DNA from: Pediococcus stilesii
GTDB taxonomy: Bacteria > Bacillota > Bacilli > Lactobacillales > Lactobacillaceae
Assembly (NCBI RefSeq): GCF_001437075.1
Contig: NZ_JQBX01000014.1
Span: forward strand, 1 to 56,934
DNA length: 56,934 nt
Direction of reading: 5' to 3'
Made by a program: the position numbers and the translations under genes
Part shown: piece by piece, positions 18,860-28,446 of the stretch
How positions within the stretch are numbered: position 1 is the stretch's first letter
Layout: every line of letters begins with the position of its first letter
Notes under the pieces: generated by a model
The model's database searches: none
Told to the model about the DNA's origin: nothing
What the model saw: only the letters and a program-made list of their open reading frames with translations

Positions 18860-19032
18860 TCTTTTCACCTCTATTTCACAAATCGTTTATCCCCTTAACC
18901 AAAAACCATTATATATTAAAATTGTTTCTTCTTCCTCTTTTGAGCCTATACTTTGACATTAAATATCTAAAATAGACCTTAAACTGTGATAAAATTTACC
19001 ATAATAAATAACTATGGGGGGATTGTTTTTAA

Positions 19033-20052
19033 ATGGGGATTTTTGCTTTTATTTTAATCATTATTTTCATTTCTGGGCTACTTTTATGGCGCGACCGCCG
19101 CAACTTCATCGCGGGCATCATTTTTGCCGCCAGTGTCATCAACTTGATTTTACTATCGGTTCTGATTGGGGCGTCAATGCTGGCTAATAGTTCAAACATT
19201 GGCAAATTAAGCTTTTTAGTCTTTATACTACTCGGAATGGTAGGAATACCAGCCTTTGCGGGATTTAGTTTAATCGTCAATACCTATATTATGCAAACTC
19301 GTGAAGGTAAAAGTTTAACCGCCAAATTATCCTTAATATTTGGACTTAATTTTTTATTCATGTTGTTATCCGGATTTGCGCTACTTTTCCTACGGGCTCA
19401 ATTGGGTATTTTAACCGGTGTCCTACTGACAGTTTTAGGAATTGATGTTACTTTCACTTTTATTTTTGTTTGCTACTTATTCTATTCCTTTATCTACCAA
19501 ATGATTCCAGTTAAGGGAAATATCGATTATATTATTACGTTAGGTGCCGGAGTTCGATCCGAAAAAGTTTCCCCTCTTCTAAAGGCCCGCTTAGATAAGG
19601 CACTAGAGTATTACCATAAGCAAAAAGAACTTGTTAAAATGGTGGTAAGTGGTGGTCAAGGGCCTGATGAACCGGTATCTGAAGCATTCGCCATGGCAAA
19701 ATACCTCGGCACGCAAAAGGTCCCCAATCAAAAAATCATCAAAGAAGATCGATCTACCACAACATTTGAAAACATGCGCTTTTCAAAGCAAAAAATCGAA
19801 CAAGATTGGAAAAAAGAAACTCCTCCACGGGTGATTTTTTCAACTAATAACTATCACGTCCTACGTGGTGCCATCTACGCTCGCAAAGCTGGATTAAATG
19901 CAAATGGAGTTGGTTCTCCGACTTCCTTTTACTTTCTTCCCAGTGCATTGATAAGGGAATTCATCGCGTTGTTAGTTATTTATAAATGGTTTACTGGATT
20001 AATTTTAGTTGGTTGGATCGGATTTGGTTCATTACTAATGTTCGTAAGTTAG
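19033..20052 (+). CDS. YdcF/SanA-like membrane protein (DUF218)
   Basis: A 339-aa protein with five or so N-terminal membrane segments (residues 1-160), a cytosolic or extracytosolic DUF218 domain (residues about 165-310) and a final hydrophobic segment. The DUF218 core shows DYIITLGAGVRSEKVSPLL, VSGGQGPDEPVSEA, TTFENMRFS and FSTNNYHVLRG. This family is linked to cell-envelope functions in other bacteria, but the biochemical activity is unclear. GGGGGG precedes the ATG by 11 nt. The YxeA-like gene follows after 10 bp, so they likely share a transcript. Confidence 0.82.
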   Translation: MGIFAFILIIIFISGLLLWRDRRNFIAGIIFAASVINLILLSVLIGASMLANSSNIGKLSFLVFILLGMVGIPAFAGFSLIVNTYIMQTREGKSLTAKLSLIFGLNFLFMLLSGFALLFLRAQLGILTGVLLTVLGIDVTFTFIFVCYLFYSFIYQMIPVKGNIDYIITLGAGVRSEKVSPLLKARLDKALEYYHKQKELVKMVVSGGQGPDEPVSEAFAMAKYLGTQKVPNQKIIKEDRSTTTFENMRFSKQKIEQDWKKETPPRVIFSTNNYHVLRGAIYARKAGLNANGVGSPTSFYFLPSALIREFIALLVIYKWFTGLILVGWIGFGSLLMFVS

Positions 20053-20062
20053 GAGAAAGTTT

Positions 20063-20434
20063 ATGAAAAAGGGAATTATTATAAGCGGAATTGTGACGGT
20101 TTTACTGCTAGTCACCTTTGGTGGTGCGTACTACTGGTACAATGCCAATTACGGGACGGAAAGCTACTACACTCAGATTGTCACCAATGGTACCAAGAAT
20201 GTCGATACCGATGACAACGGCAATAAATATGTTCATTACAGCTATAATCAAGCAATTTACAATAAAGATGGGCAAAAAATTGTGACGGAATTTAACAGTG
20301 TTGAAGCGCGCCCCTTAAAACGTAACGCCTATTTAAAGATTGGCTATAATGCCCATCGAAAGCGAGTAATTTCATGGGAAAAAGTTGATAAACAAAACGT
20401 TCCAAAGAAAGCACTGGATAAATTAGATAAATAA
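20063..20434 (+). CDS. YxeA family (DUF1093) secreted/membrane-anchored protein
   Basis: A 123-aa protein with an N-terminal hydrophobic signal or anchor (IIISGIVTVLLLVTFGG) and a small extracellular beta-rich domain: a TESYYTQI segment, then GNKYVHYSYNQ and ARPLKRNAYLKIGY. These match the YxeA/DUF1093 family, whose role is unknown. AGGAGAAAG lies just before the ATG. It sits 10 bp behind the YdcF-like gene. Confidence 0.8.
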   Translation: MKKGIIISGIVTVLLLVTFGGAYYWYNANYGTESYYTQIVTNGTKNVDTDDNGNKYVHYSYNQAIYNKDGQKIVTEFNSVEARPLKRNAYLKIGYNAHRKRVISWEKVDKQNVPKKALDKLDK

Positions 20435-20496
20435 GTTAACGCTTCCATTGCTTTTTTGATAGTATTCTATACAATAACAGATGAGGTGACTAAATT

Positions 20497-21417
20497 ATGA
20501 CAAGAAAACTTGGAATTATCGGAATGGGACACGTCGGGCAAGCCGTTGCACAACAAATTATCACTAATGGTTACGCCGATGATCTAGTATTAATTGATAA
20601 AAATAAATCAAAGGTTGGAGCTGACGCGCTCGATTTCGAAGACGCGATGCCCAATTTAACTAGCCACACAAATATCGTCGTTAATGATTATGCGGAGCTG
20701 AAAGATGCTGATATCATCATTTCGGCCTTGGGAAAAATCAAATTATCGGATAATCCTAACAACGATCGGTTCGCCGAACTTCCACATAACCGCACTGAAG
20801 TTAAAAAAGTTGCTCAAAAAATTAAAGAATCTGGTTTCAACGGGATCTTGATCGCCATTACCAATCCCGTTGACGTGATCACATCACTCTATCAACAAAT
20901 TACGGGACTTCCTAAGGAACACGTCATTGGTACGGGAACCTTATTGGATTCTGCTCGAATGCAACGAGCGGTTGGTAAGGGTCTCAACATTGATCCACGT
21001 TCTGTTACTGGCTACAATTTGGGTGAACACGGTAACTCCCAGTTTACAGCATGGTCGACAGTTCGTGTCTTAGATCAACCAATTCAAGAATTGGCTCAGC
21101 AACGTGGACTAGATCTTGATCAAATTAACGAGGATGCTCGCATGGGCGGTCGCTACGTAATCGTTGGTAAACACTACACTAACTATGGAGTTGCAGCAGC
21201 CGGCGTTCGCTTAGCCAGCGTAATCCTAAATGACGCTCGCGAAGTGCTTCCCGTTTCTAATTTCCGTGAAGAATATGGTACTTACCTTTCCTACCCGGCA
21301 GTTGTTGGACGGGATGGAATTGTCGAACAGCTTCAGTTGAAACTCACTGATGAAGAACTTTACAAGCTCCGACAATCCGCACATTTTATTATGGAAAAAA
21401 TTGAAGAAGCAGATTAA
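20497..21417 (+). CDS. hicD: L-2-hydroxyisocaproate dehydrogenase
   Basis: A 306-aa NAD-dependent enzyme of the LDH/MDH family that reduces branched-chain 2-oxo acids (from leucine, isoleucine, valine transamination) to 2-hydroxy acids. It has the Rossmann motif GIIGMGHVGQAVA, the adenine-side Asp (LVLIDKN), ITNPVDV, the substrate/catalytic loop GTGTLLDSARMQRA and the active-site His in NLGEHGNSQ. The substrate-loop sequence differs from true L-LDH and fits the HicDH group. Regenerates NAD and joins with the peptide/amino-acid theme of the window. Confidence 0.88.
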   Translation: MTRKLGIIGMGHVGQAVAQQIITNGYADDLVLIDKNKSKVGADALDFEDAMPNLTSHTNIVVNDYAELKDADIIISALGKIKLSDNPNNDRFAELPHNRTEVKKVAQKIKESGFNGILIAITNPVDVITSLYQQITGLPKEHVIGTGTLLDSARMQRAVGKGLNIDPRSVTGYNLGEHGNSQFTAWSTVRVLDQPIQELAQQRGLDLDQINEDARMGGRYVIVGKHYTNYGVAAAGVRLASVILNDAREVLPVSNFREEYGTYLSYPAVVGRDGIVEQLQLKLTDEELYKLRQSAHFIMEKIEEAD

Positions 21418-21426
21418 AACATTAAA

Positions 21427-21469
21427 TAAGGGGCAACGATAAAACTCAGATTTTATCGTTGCCCCTTAT
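21427..21469. terminator. Bidirectional terminator after hicD
   Basis: AAGGGGCAACGATAAAA pairs with TTTTATCGTTGCCCCTT, followed by T residues. Confidence 0.92.
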
Positions 21470-21524
21470 TTTTAAAATTTTTACTGTGGTAAGTGTCCTA
21501 CCATCCTGTATCCAAATGATGGAA

Positions 21525-21692
21525 TTATTTTTGATCGTCTTTTTTCTCATGATCCTTCATAATTTCTCGATTGCGACGCTCGCCATCTTTAATTTTTTGT
21601 TGATATTTACGACGCCCTAAATAGGCTTTAATGATAAACGGAATTTGAACGATCGCATAGATAATTAGTACAATTATTAAAATTCTTAACAT
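21525..21692 (-). CDS. Small membrane-anchored protein
   Basis: A 55-aa protein: one N-terminal membrane helix (LRILIIVLIIYAIVQIPFII) followed by a charged tail rich in Lys, Arg, Glu and Asp. The ATG at 21690-21692 has AGGAGG 6 nt upstream and is preferred over a longer frame starting at 21749. No family recognised. It lies downstream of niaR on the same strand. Confidence 0.65.
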   Translation of the reverse strand: MLRILIIVLIIYAIVQIPFIIKAYLGRRKYQQKIKDGERRNREIMKDHEKKDDQK

Positions 21693-21760
21693 CGAATTCC
21701 TCCTAAAATACCCAACGCTTTGCGAATAATATACTACGCTCACCCTCAAATGTCTCTTAC

Positions 21761-22273
21761 TTAGACTTCATGATATAAAATTCCAGAAATTTCAAGTTGC
21801 TTTTTTGCTCGTTTCAGCTCTGCTTGACTGTCGGCCGATAACGTATGGCTGTGAATTCCTCCAGTCAACTCCGATAACAGGTGGCCTTTACTCTCCCGCA
21901 TATGCTGAATAAACTGCCGAACATCGTGACGATTGTTGATCCGCATTTGTCCAGATAACTGTCCATATAAGGGATGATCAATCGTTACATCTTTGATGCT
22001 AACCCCTTCTGCCACAATCAAATTCATTTCCTGTTCGGCTTGATCAGGAAAATGGCGACATACGACGATCTCTTCAAAGTCACGCACCTGTTCGTACTCG
22101 TAGCCCCGCGAAGTTGAAATGATTTGTTCACCTTGCGCCCGTAATAATGCGATATCACCAACAATGGTTTGTCGGCTTACATCAAACTGCTCGGCAAAAT
22201 CAGATGCCTTGATTGGATCTTTAGCACCCATTAGTTGCTCTTTAATTAACATTTTTCGATTTTTTTTCGTCAT
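21761..22273 (-). CDS. niaR: Niacin-responsive repressor NiaR (HTH + 3H domain)
   Basis: A 170-aa DNA-binding protein. Residues 1-60 form an HTH_11 domain (ASDFAEQFDVSRQTIVGDI). The rest is a 3H domain named for its three conserved histidine motifs, seen here as VCRHFPD, IDHPLYG and GGIHSHTL. Characterised NiaR proteins bind nicotinic acid and repress NAD synthesis or niacin uptake genes. The divergent neighbour is an MFS transporter of the NiaP type, and two palindromes lie between them, strongly supporting the assignment. Confidence 0.92.
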   Translation of the reverse strand: MTKKNRKMLIKEQLMGAKDPIKASDFAEQFDVSRQTIVGDIALLRAQGEQIISTSRGYEYEQVRDFEEIVVCRHFPDQAEQEMNLIVAEGVSIKDVTIDHPLYGQLSGQMRINNRHDVRQFIQHMRESKGHLLSELTGGIHSHTLSADSQAELKRAKKQLEISGILYHEV

Positions 22274-22321
22274 GGCAATTTACCTCTTAATCATATTCTA
22301 ACAGAAATTATCTTCCAATAT

Positions 22322-22333
22322 ATGTCAAGACAT
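22322..22333. promoter_or_regulatory. Putative NiaR operator, proximal to niaR
   Basis: ATGTCAAGACAT is an inverted repeat (ATGTC/GACAT around AA). It shares the core TGTCAAGACA with 22393-22408. Confidence 0.75.
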
Positions 22334-22392
22334 TAATTTAAAATATAGGTTGTTATATTAATATTTATGTTGTAATCTTATAAATGTTTTAA

Positions 22393-22408
22393 TAGTGTCA
22401 AGACACTA
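22393..22408. promoter_or_regulatory. Putative NiaR operator, proximal to niaP
   Basis: TAGTGTCAAGACACTA has perfect 7-bp arms around AA and lies 24 bp before the niaP start codon, where a bound repressor would block transcription. Confidence 0.8.
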
Positions 22409-22431
22409 AAACAGAAGGAGAAGGGTGAATT

Positions 22432-23622
22432 ATGTTGAATGAGGTTACAAATCATCGAAAGTTACTAGTAGCTTCCGGTTTCGCATGGTTATTTGATGCG
22501 ATGGATGTTGGAATGTTATCTTTTATTATTGCGGCTTTGGCAAAGGAGTGGCATCTCACTGAATCACAGGTGGGTTGGATTGGGAGCATTAGTTCTCTCG
22601 GAATGGCGGTTGGAGCGATTGTATTTGGTGCTTTAGCCGATCGCTTTAACCGGAAAAGTATTCTAATTATTAGTTTATTAATTTTTTCAATTTTTAACGG
22701 AATCTCTGCGTTAACTACAACCTATGCGGCTTTTGCACTTATTCGTTTTATCGTTGGTTGTGGACTTGGTGGCGAACTTCCAGTCGCTTCGACCCTGATT
22801 TCAGAAAACGCTCCCGCTAAAACTCGGGGTCGGGCCGTTGTGCTACTAGAAAGTTTTTGGGCCGGTGGATGGCTAATTTCCGCATTAATTTCTTATTTTG
22901 TAATTCCAGAACTTGGCTGGCGAATTGCAGTATTTATTACTTCCTTAACGGCCGTCTACGCCTTGGTACTACGATTTAGTATTCGAGAAGAAGACCACCA
23001 AATTCGAAGTTCAAAACCCAAGATTAGTTTTTCCAAACGCCTTCAAAGCATCTGGAATCAAAACTATTCTAAGGCTACTTTGATGTTATGGATTGTCTGG
23101 TTTATGGTTGTTTTTTCATACTATGGAATGTTTTTGTGGTTGCCAAGTGTAATGGTAATGAAGGGTTACAGCATCGTTCATAGTTTTGGCTACGTTTTAA
23201 TTATGACAATCGCTCAGCTTCCTGGGTATTTTACCGCGGCTTGGTTAATTGAAAAATGGGGCCGGAAATTAACGTTAATGGTCTTTTTAACCGGAACCGC
23301 AGTCAGTGCTATCGCGTTTGGTTACGCTACTGGCCTAGCAATGTTGATGACAGCCGGAATTTTGCTATCGTTCTTTAATCTTGGCGCATGGGGCGCCTTA
23401 TACGCCTACTCACCCGAACAGTATCCTGAAGAAATTCGTGGAACTGGTTCTGGGATGGCCGCTGGAATTGGACGAATCGGCGGAATCGTTGGACCATTGC
23501 TTGTCGGATATCTAACTGAACATGGCATCGCGCTTTCAGTCGTTTTTATCATTTTCTTTATTTCAATTATGATTGCTGTGATAGCAATCGGCGTCCTCGG
23601 AAAAGAAACGATGGAGAATTAA
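22432..23622 (+). CDS. niaP: Niacin MFS transporter NiaP-like
   Basis: A 396-aa major facilitator protein with 12 predicted membrane segments. The N-terminal WLFDAMDVGML segment carries the acidic motif of the aromatic acid/niacin:H+ symporter group. GALADRFNRKSIL is the MFS loop 2-3 signature, and EQYPEEIRGTG the later loop. NiaP imports nicotinate/nicotinamide; the divergent niaR gene and two palindromic operators support that substrate. AGAAGGAGAAGG precedes the ATG. The substrate call rests on context as much as on sequence. Confidence 0.85.
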   Translation: MLNEVTNHRKLLVASGFAWLFDAMDVGMLSFIIAALAKEWHLTESQVGWIGSISSLGMAVGAIVFGALADRFNRKSILIISLLIFSIFNGISALTTTYAAFALIRFIVGCGLGGELPVASTLISENAPAKTRGRAVVLLESFWAGGWLISALISYFVIPELGWRIAVFITSLTAVYALVLRFSIREEDHQIRSSKPKISFSKRLQSIWNQNYSKATLMLWIVWFMVVFSYYGMFLWLPSVMVMKGYSIVHSFGYVLIMTIAQLPGYFTAAWLIEKWGRKLTLMVFLTGTAVSAIAFGYATGLAMLMTAGILLSFFNLGAWGALYAYSPEQYPEEIRGTGSGMAAGIGRIGGIVGPLLVGYLTEHGIALSVVFIIFFISIMIAVIAIGVLGKETMEN

Positions 23623-23701
23623 CTCTCATAAACAACTTAATTGGTTTTACATCCCTTAATAGATATAATGAGCATGTTAAATAGATTAAGGGGTGAACAT
23701 T

Positions 23702-24346
23702 ATGAAGATTGGAATTATCGGTGGCGCTGGACGTGCCGGAACTTATATTTATAATGAAGCAGTTGAACGCGGGCACGATGTAACCGCAATCGTTCGCAAC
23801 AAAGAGCGTGCCCAACACCGTCTTGGGACTGACGCAAAACTATTAGTCAAAGATACTTATGCATTAACCCGGGAAGATTTAGCACCTTTTGACGCAGTTG
23901 TCGATGCGCTATCCGTTCCTTGGGGATCTGGGCAAGGGTTTGAGCATCTTGATATGGCTGCTCACATTGTACATCTACTAAGAGGAACTAAAACGTTGGC
24001 TTTATTTATTGTCGGCAGTTCCAGTTTAAAAGTAAACGGTCAATTGATGTATGAAACTTTTGACGAAGAAACTGCTCAACAGCCTTGGTTTGACGGCGCG
24101 CAATATCAATATTTTGAATGCGTCTTTCTTCAGATGACGCCTGACGTAAACTGGATCGCAGTTTCACCATCCATGGCCTTCCCGACCGGACCGAAAACCG
24201 GCTATGTTCGTGGAAAAGATGACCTATTGGTTGATGAGTCAGGCAATTCAGAAATCAGCACGGGAAATATGGCTGCCGCCATCATTGACGAACTTGAAGG
24301 CCCCAAAAGTCTACATGCTCGCTTTACAGTGAGAGATCAAGCCTAA
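23702..24346 (+). CDS. NAD(P)-dependent epimerase/reductase (atypical SDR)
   Basis: A 214-aa Rossmann protein with dinucleotide motif IGIIGGAGRAGTYI at the N-terminus, an Arg after beta-2 (AIVRNKERA) suggesting NADP preference, and the DAVVDALSVPWG strand. It belongs to the NAD(P)-binding SDR_a5/YwnB-like group, as does the gene at 3179-3817. Substrate unknown. The start is ATG at 23702 with AAGGGG upstream; a GTG within the ribosome site was rejected. Confidence 0.78.
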   Translation: MKIGIIGGAGRAGTYIYNEAVERGHDVTAIVRNKERAQHRLGTDAKLLVKDTYALTREDLAPFDAVVDALSVPWGSGQGFEHLDMAAHIVHLLRGTKTLALFIVGSSSLKVNGQLMYETFDEETAQQPWFDGAQYQYFECVFLQMTPDVNWIAVSPSMAFPTGPKTGYVRGKDDLLVDESGNSEISTGNMAAAIIDELEGPKSLHARFTVRDQA

Positions 24347-24374
24347 CCTACGTAATTGTTTTTAAAAATTGGTA

Positions 24375-24409
24375 CACAAAAAGGATGACGAATTCGTCAT
24401 CCTTTTTTG
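24375..24409. terminator. Bidirectional terminator
   Basis: AAAAAGGATGACGAATTCGTCATCCTTTTTT is a near-perfect palindrome between convergent genes. Confidence 0.92.
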
Positions 24410-24419
24410 TAGCTTTAAT

Positions 24420-26516
24420 TTATTCAAAGACAAATTGATTATGATAAAGTTCGGCATAGAAACCATTTTCAGCAACTAGTTCATGATGAGTTCCTTCTTC
24501 AATAACTTGACCATCTTTAAGGACAACAATCTTATCCGCGTTAAGAATTGTCTTTAATCGATGGGCAATTACGAAAGAAGTTCTCCCAGCAATTGCTGCT
24601 TCCATCGCCCACTGAATTTGTTGTTCAGTAACCGTGTCAACATTAGAGGTTGCTTCATCCAGAATTAAAATTTTAGGGTTTGTTAAAATCGTTCTGGCAA
24701 TTGAAATTTGCTGCTTTTGACCAACTGAAAATACTGAATTAGTATCATCGACATGAGTTTCGTATTTATCAGGCAAACTTTCGATGAATTCATGAATATG
24801 CGTCGTCTTGGCAACGGTGATTACTTCCTCCATTGAAGCATCAGGCTTACCAAATCGGATGTTATCAGCAATCGTTCCATCAAAGAGAACCGATTCCTGT
24901 AATACAATTCCGACGTTCGATCGTAAATTATCCAAATCAAATTCACGAATGTCGGTTCCGTCATACTTAATAACACCCTTATCAACATCATAGAACCGAT
25001 TCATCAAATTCATTACCGTCGTTTTTCCCGAACCAGTCGGTCCAACCAACGCCACCATCTGGCCTTTTTCAACGTTAATATTAACATCTTTTAAAATTGG
25101 CGTGTCTGGTAAGTAACCAAAGTCGACATGTTCGATTTGAATTCCGTCATCAATTCGATCAAATTTCTTACCGTTTTCTGGACGAACTTCATCTGGCTCA
25201 TCAAACATCACGTTTAAGCGAGTCGCACCAGTAACGGCTAACTGCAATTGTCCAAATGAAGAGGAAATTTGCATAATAGGGTTGTAATATTGTTGAGCAT
25301 ACTGGATAAAGGTTACGACCAATCCTAACGCCGCAGCAGTTCCTAATGATTTGTCATTTAAGGCAATCCTAGTTCCCAAGAAAATTACCAATGCGGTCGT
25401 GAGAAGTGAAAAGCCGTTCATCAACGGTAAAATCATTCCAGACCACACCTGTGCACCAAAGACGGATTTTTGAACTTTTTCATTTCGTTCTACGAAGCCG
25501 TCAATTGCGTCTTGCTGTTGACCTTCAACGATGATCGCTTTTTGTCCAGAAATTTTTTCATCCATATAAGCATTTAATTCACCAATCTCAGCTTGTTGGC
25601 GATCGGTATTGCGTTTTGCTTGAATGATAATAATAACTGCGCATAATACTGCTACCGGTGTTGTAGAAACCGTTACCCAGGCCATGTTTACGTTTTGACG
25701 GAAAATCATGATTAAAACCCCAATGAACAATGCCGCATTGGTGGTTACATTTACGGCTGCTTGGTTAAGAGTATTTTGAATATTATCCAAATCAGACGTG
25801 AATCGAGCCAAGATGTCGCCGTCTTCGTGACGATCAAAGTAAGCAATCGTCATGCGTTCCAGCTTACCAAACAGTCCCTTACGCATCCGGTTCGTTGAAT
25901 GTGCAACAATTCTTGTGAATAAAATTTGGTAGATCAGCTGGGCAACACCAGTCATCACGTAAAACGCTAACAGTTTCCACATTGTTGAGAAAAAGTCAGC
26001 CTTGCTGGCTGGTGAAGACACAGCAACTTGGTGAAGACTATTAATTGTTGTTCCATCAGGAAGGGATGATAAAATACCTGCCGGAACGTTGCCGTTAGTC
26101 AAATTTTGCCAATTGCTAGGCATGTCGGCCATTTTTTGTAAACTATCGATTGTTGTTCCCTTTGGTAGGTTTGATAGAACTTGATGTGGCACGTTACTAT
26201 TTGTTAGCGTTGTCCAATCAACTTTATGTCCCGCTGCCTGACTCATTTGAGTGGCAATGTTTTGTAATGTATCCTGAGCTTGTCCGCCACCTTCAGCAAT
26301 TTTTTTAAGTGCCTTAATTGCGTCATCAGCGTGTTGATGTGTAAAAAAGTCTGAAACATAGGTTGTCAAGTGGGTAATCGCGTCCCCCAAAACAACCGGA
26401 GCCTTAACTTGAAGGTACGTTGCAGCAAAAATTAATATCGCAATCACTAAAAATTGAAGCTTATATTTTCTTAAATAGAGGTAAAAGAATTTTATTGCAC
26501 GAGCTGTATCATTCAT
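24420..26516 (-). CDS. lmrD: Heterodimeric ABC exporter subunit, LmrD-like
   Basis: A 698-aa half-exporter (six-helix membrane domain plus ATPase). Walker A is GPTGSGKT, Walker B ends LILDEATSN with the catalytic Glu, and the switch His is in IAHRLKT. The signature is degenerate: FSVGQKQQ instead of LSGGQ. Between the first two membrane helices (residues about 60-175) lies an enlarged extracellular loop with two similar 27-residue repeats (104-130 and 139-165; TNxNVP...LP.GTTI.SL). Starts 6 bp after the stop of the partner gene, with GGAGG inside it. Likely multidrug or peptide export with the LmrC-like partner. Confidence 0.93.
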   Translation of the reverse strand: MNDTARAIKFFYLYLRKYKLQFLVIAILIFAATYLQVKAPVVLGDAITHLTTYVSDFFTHQHADDAIKALKKIAEGGGQAQDTLQNIATQMSQAAGHKVDWTTLTNSNVPHQVLSNLPKGTTIDSLQKMADMPSNWQNLTNGNVPAGILSSLPDGTTINSLHQVAVSSPASKADFFSTMWKLLAFYVMTGVAQLIYQILFTRIVAHSTNRMRKGLFGKLERMTIAYFDRHEDGDILARFTSDLDNIQNTLNQAAVNVTTNAALFIGVLIMIFRQNVNMAWVTVSTTPVAVLCAVIIIIQAKRNTDRQQAEIGELNAYMDEKISGQKAIIVEGQQQDAIDGFVERNEKVQKSVFGAQVWSGMILPLMNGFSLLTTALVIFLGTRIALNDKSLGTAAALGLVVTFIQYAQQYYNPIMQISSSFGQLQLAVTGATRLNVMFDEPDEVRPENGKKFDRIDDGIQIEHVDFGYLPDTPILKDVNINVEKGQMVALVGPTGSGKTTVMNLMNRFYDVDKGVIKYDGTDIREFDLDNLRSNVGIVLQESVLFDGTIADNIRFGKPDASMEEVITVAKTTHIHEFIESLPDKYETHVDDTNSVFSVGQKQQISIARTILTNPKILILDEATSNVDTVTEQQIQWAMEAAIAGRTSFVIAHRLKTILNADKIVVLKDGQVIEEGTHHELVAENGFYAELYHNQFVFE

Positions 26517-26522
26517 TCTTCA

Positions 26523-28259
26523 CTAATCCTCCTTTGCTTTTTGTGTATCATAAATCTCACGGTAAACGTCTGAACTTTCAACAAGTTCGTTATGTGTTCC
26601 CGTTGCAACCAAACGGCCTTCATCAAGCACCAAAATCTTATCGGCATGAACAACTGATGAAATCTTTTGAGCAATCACAATCGTGGTCGTTCCTTGTAAT
26701 TCATTATTGAAGGCATCTTGTACCAATTTTTCGGAACGAGCATCCAAGGCCGAAGTTGAATCATCTAAAATCAAAATTTTCGGGTTCTTAATTACTCCTC
26801 GGGTAATTGATAAACGTTGTTTTTGTCCACCTGAGAAGTTGTTTCCACGCTCTTCTACTTCCGCATTATAGCGTTCAGGGAGCTGGTCAATGAATTCTGC
26901 AGCTTGCGCAATCTTAGCAGCGCGATCCATGTCTTTTGAAGTTGCATCCCGTTTTCCCTGTTTCAAATTACCGGCAATCGTTCCCGAAAAGAGAATTGCT
27001 TTTTGAAGAACAATCGAAATTGTATTTCGTAACGTTCCTTGTGAAACGTGTCGGATGTCTTTTCCACCAACTTTAACGCTTCCTTCGGTTGGATCAAAAA
27101 GTCGCGGTATCAACTGCGCTAGCGTGGACTTACCTGCTCCCGTTGCTCCGACAATTCCGACCATTTGGCCTTGATTAATTTTAAAGTTAATGTCTTTGAG
27201 CATCATATTTTCATCATTAGGATACTTAAACGACACATGATCAAATTCAATTGAACCATCTAAGTTTTCATCAGTTGTTGTGTCAAATTCCATTGATGGC
27301 TTAGCATCTAGCACTTCACGAATTCTTCCCATTGATACAAATCCACGAGAAGCAAACATTGACATCATTCCACCCATAATAATTGCAAACATAATTTGCA
27401 TCATGTATTGGATAAACGACATAATTCCACCCAATTGATCTTGAGCAACTGAAGGAGATTTAGTAACAAACGTCGAAATTAGCATTATAGCGGCAAAAAT
27501 TGCAAGTTGTGAAACAATTGTGAATGCTGGAATCATCGTTGAAAATGTATATCCAACCGCTAAGTTATGTTTTAATAATTCATCTGATTCTTTATCAAAT
27601 TTTTCGGTTTGATTTTTTTCTTGAACGAAGGATTTCACCACACGTGCACCACGTAAATTATCGCGTGCAATGGAGTTAATTTTATCCATCAAAGCCTGGA
27701 ATGCACCGAAATGTGGGCCCATCGAACGCATTGATAGACCCGTGATGATTACGATCAACACAATCATAATGACAATAATCCACCAAAGCTGCGGCAAGGT
27801 AATTATTGATAATATAAATGCACCAACAAAAAGTAACGGTACTCGAATAAGGACTTGGAAAACCATCATCAATAACATTTGAATTTGGTTCATATCGTTG
27901 GTCATTCGAACAACGAGGTTGGCCGAATTAAACTTTTCCACATCTGCATATGAAAAAGTTTGAATCTTCCGAAAAGTTCGTTCACGTAGATCAGCGGTAA
28001 CTACTTGGGAAATTTTAGCAGCCGTGATTGTATTTAAAATTGATCCAATCAAACCAACTACCGCAATTACAATGAGCGCTACCCCGTAATTACTAATTTT
28101 GTCGATCCGTCCTGCCGTGGTCAGCGAAGTATCCGCCATCACGCTTAGGATGTTTTTCATATAGCTGGGTTGCCATAAAGCCGCTCCAACTTGCAGGATC
28201 ATCGTCAACATCGCTGCAAAGACGAGAGCTTTATACTTGGCAATTGCCTTAAGCATCAT
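26523..28259 (-). CDS. lmrC: Heterodimeric ABC exporter subunit, LmrC-like
   Basis: A 578-aa half-exporter. The ATPase domain has Walker A GATGAGKS and a consensus signature FSGGQKQR, but Walker B ends LILDDSTSA, with Asp replacing the catalytic Glu, and the switch region reads IAQKISS, with Gln replacing His. This marks the degenerate nucleotide site of asymmetric exporters such as LmrCD and BmrCD. GGAGG is 9 nt before the ATG. First gene of a two-gene operon, divergent from a TetR regulator. Confidence 0.93.
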   Translation of the reverse strand: MMLKAIAKYKALVFAAMLTMILQVGAALWQPSYMKNILSVMADTSLTTAGRIDKISNYGVALIVIAVVGLIGSILNTITAAKISQVVTADLRERTFRKIQTFSYADVEKFNSANLVVRMTNDMNQIQMLLMMVFQVLIRVPLLFVGAFILSIITLPQLWWIIVIMIVLIVIITGLSMRSMGPHFGAFQALMDKINSIARDNLRGARVVKSFVQEKNQTEKFDKESDELLKHNLAVGYTFSTMIPAFTIVSQLAIFAAIMLISTFVTKSPSVAQDQLGGIMSFIQYMMQIMFAIIMGGMMSMFASRGFVSMGRIREVLDAKPSMEFDTTTDENLDGSIEFDHVSFKYPNDENMMLKDINFKINQGQMVGIVGATGAGKSTLAQLIPRLFDPTEGSVKVGGKDIRHVSQGTLRNTISIVLQKAILFSGTIAGNLKQGKRDATSKDMDRAAKIAQAAEFIDQLPERYNAEVEERGNNFSGGQKQRLSITRGVIKNPKILILDDSTSALDARSEKLVQDAFNNELQGTTTIVIAQKISSVVHADKILVLDEGRLVATGTHNELVESSDVYREIYDTQKAKED

Positions 28260-28446
28260 CTAAATCTTCCTCCATTCCATTCTTAAACTTATCAAAATAA
28301 GTTATAATTAATTGAACTCCAACACTGTTGGATAAAAAGCAAAAAAAAAGCGCTTTTGAAAAGCGTTTTTCATTATAGCAAATTCAAATTTAAAAAACAA
28401 CAGCGTTTCATAAAAATATCCTTAATCTTGAACGGGGCGAATTAAA
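28260..28446. promoter_or_regulatory. lmrCD-tetR divergent control region with three palindromes
   Basis: Palindromes: AACTTATCAAAATAAGTT (28286-28303), TCCAACACTGTTGGA (28318-28332), and AAAAAGCGCTTTTGAAAAGCGTTTTT (28345-28370). A minus-strand promoter TTGTTT-17-TATAAT occupies 28372-28400, placing the expected start site inside the third palindrome. These are candidate operators for the TetR protein. Confidence 0.65.

Noticed and set aside
28345-28370. Intrinsic terminator for lmrCD attenuation
   Set aside because: The predicted promoter would start transcription inside the hairpin, leaving no RNA long enough to form it; operator role preferred.
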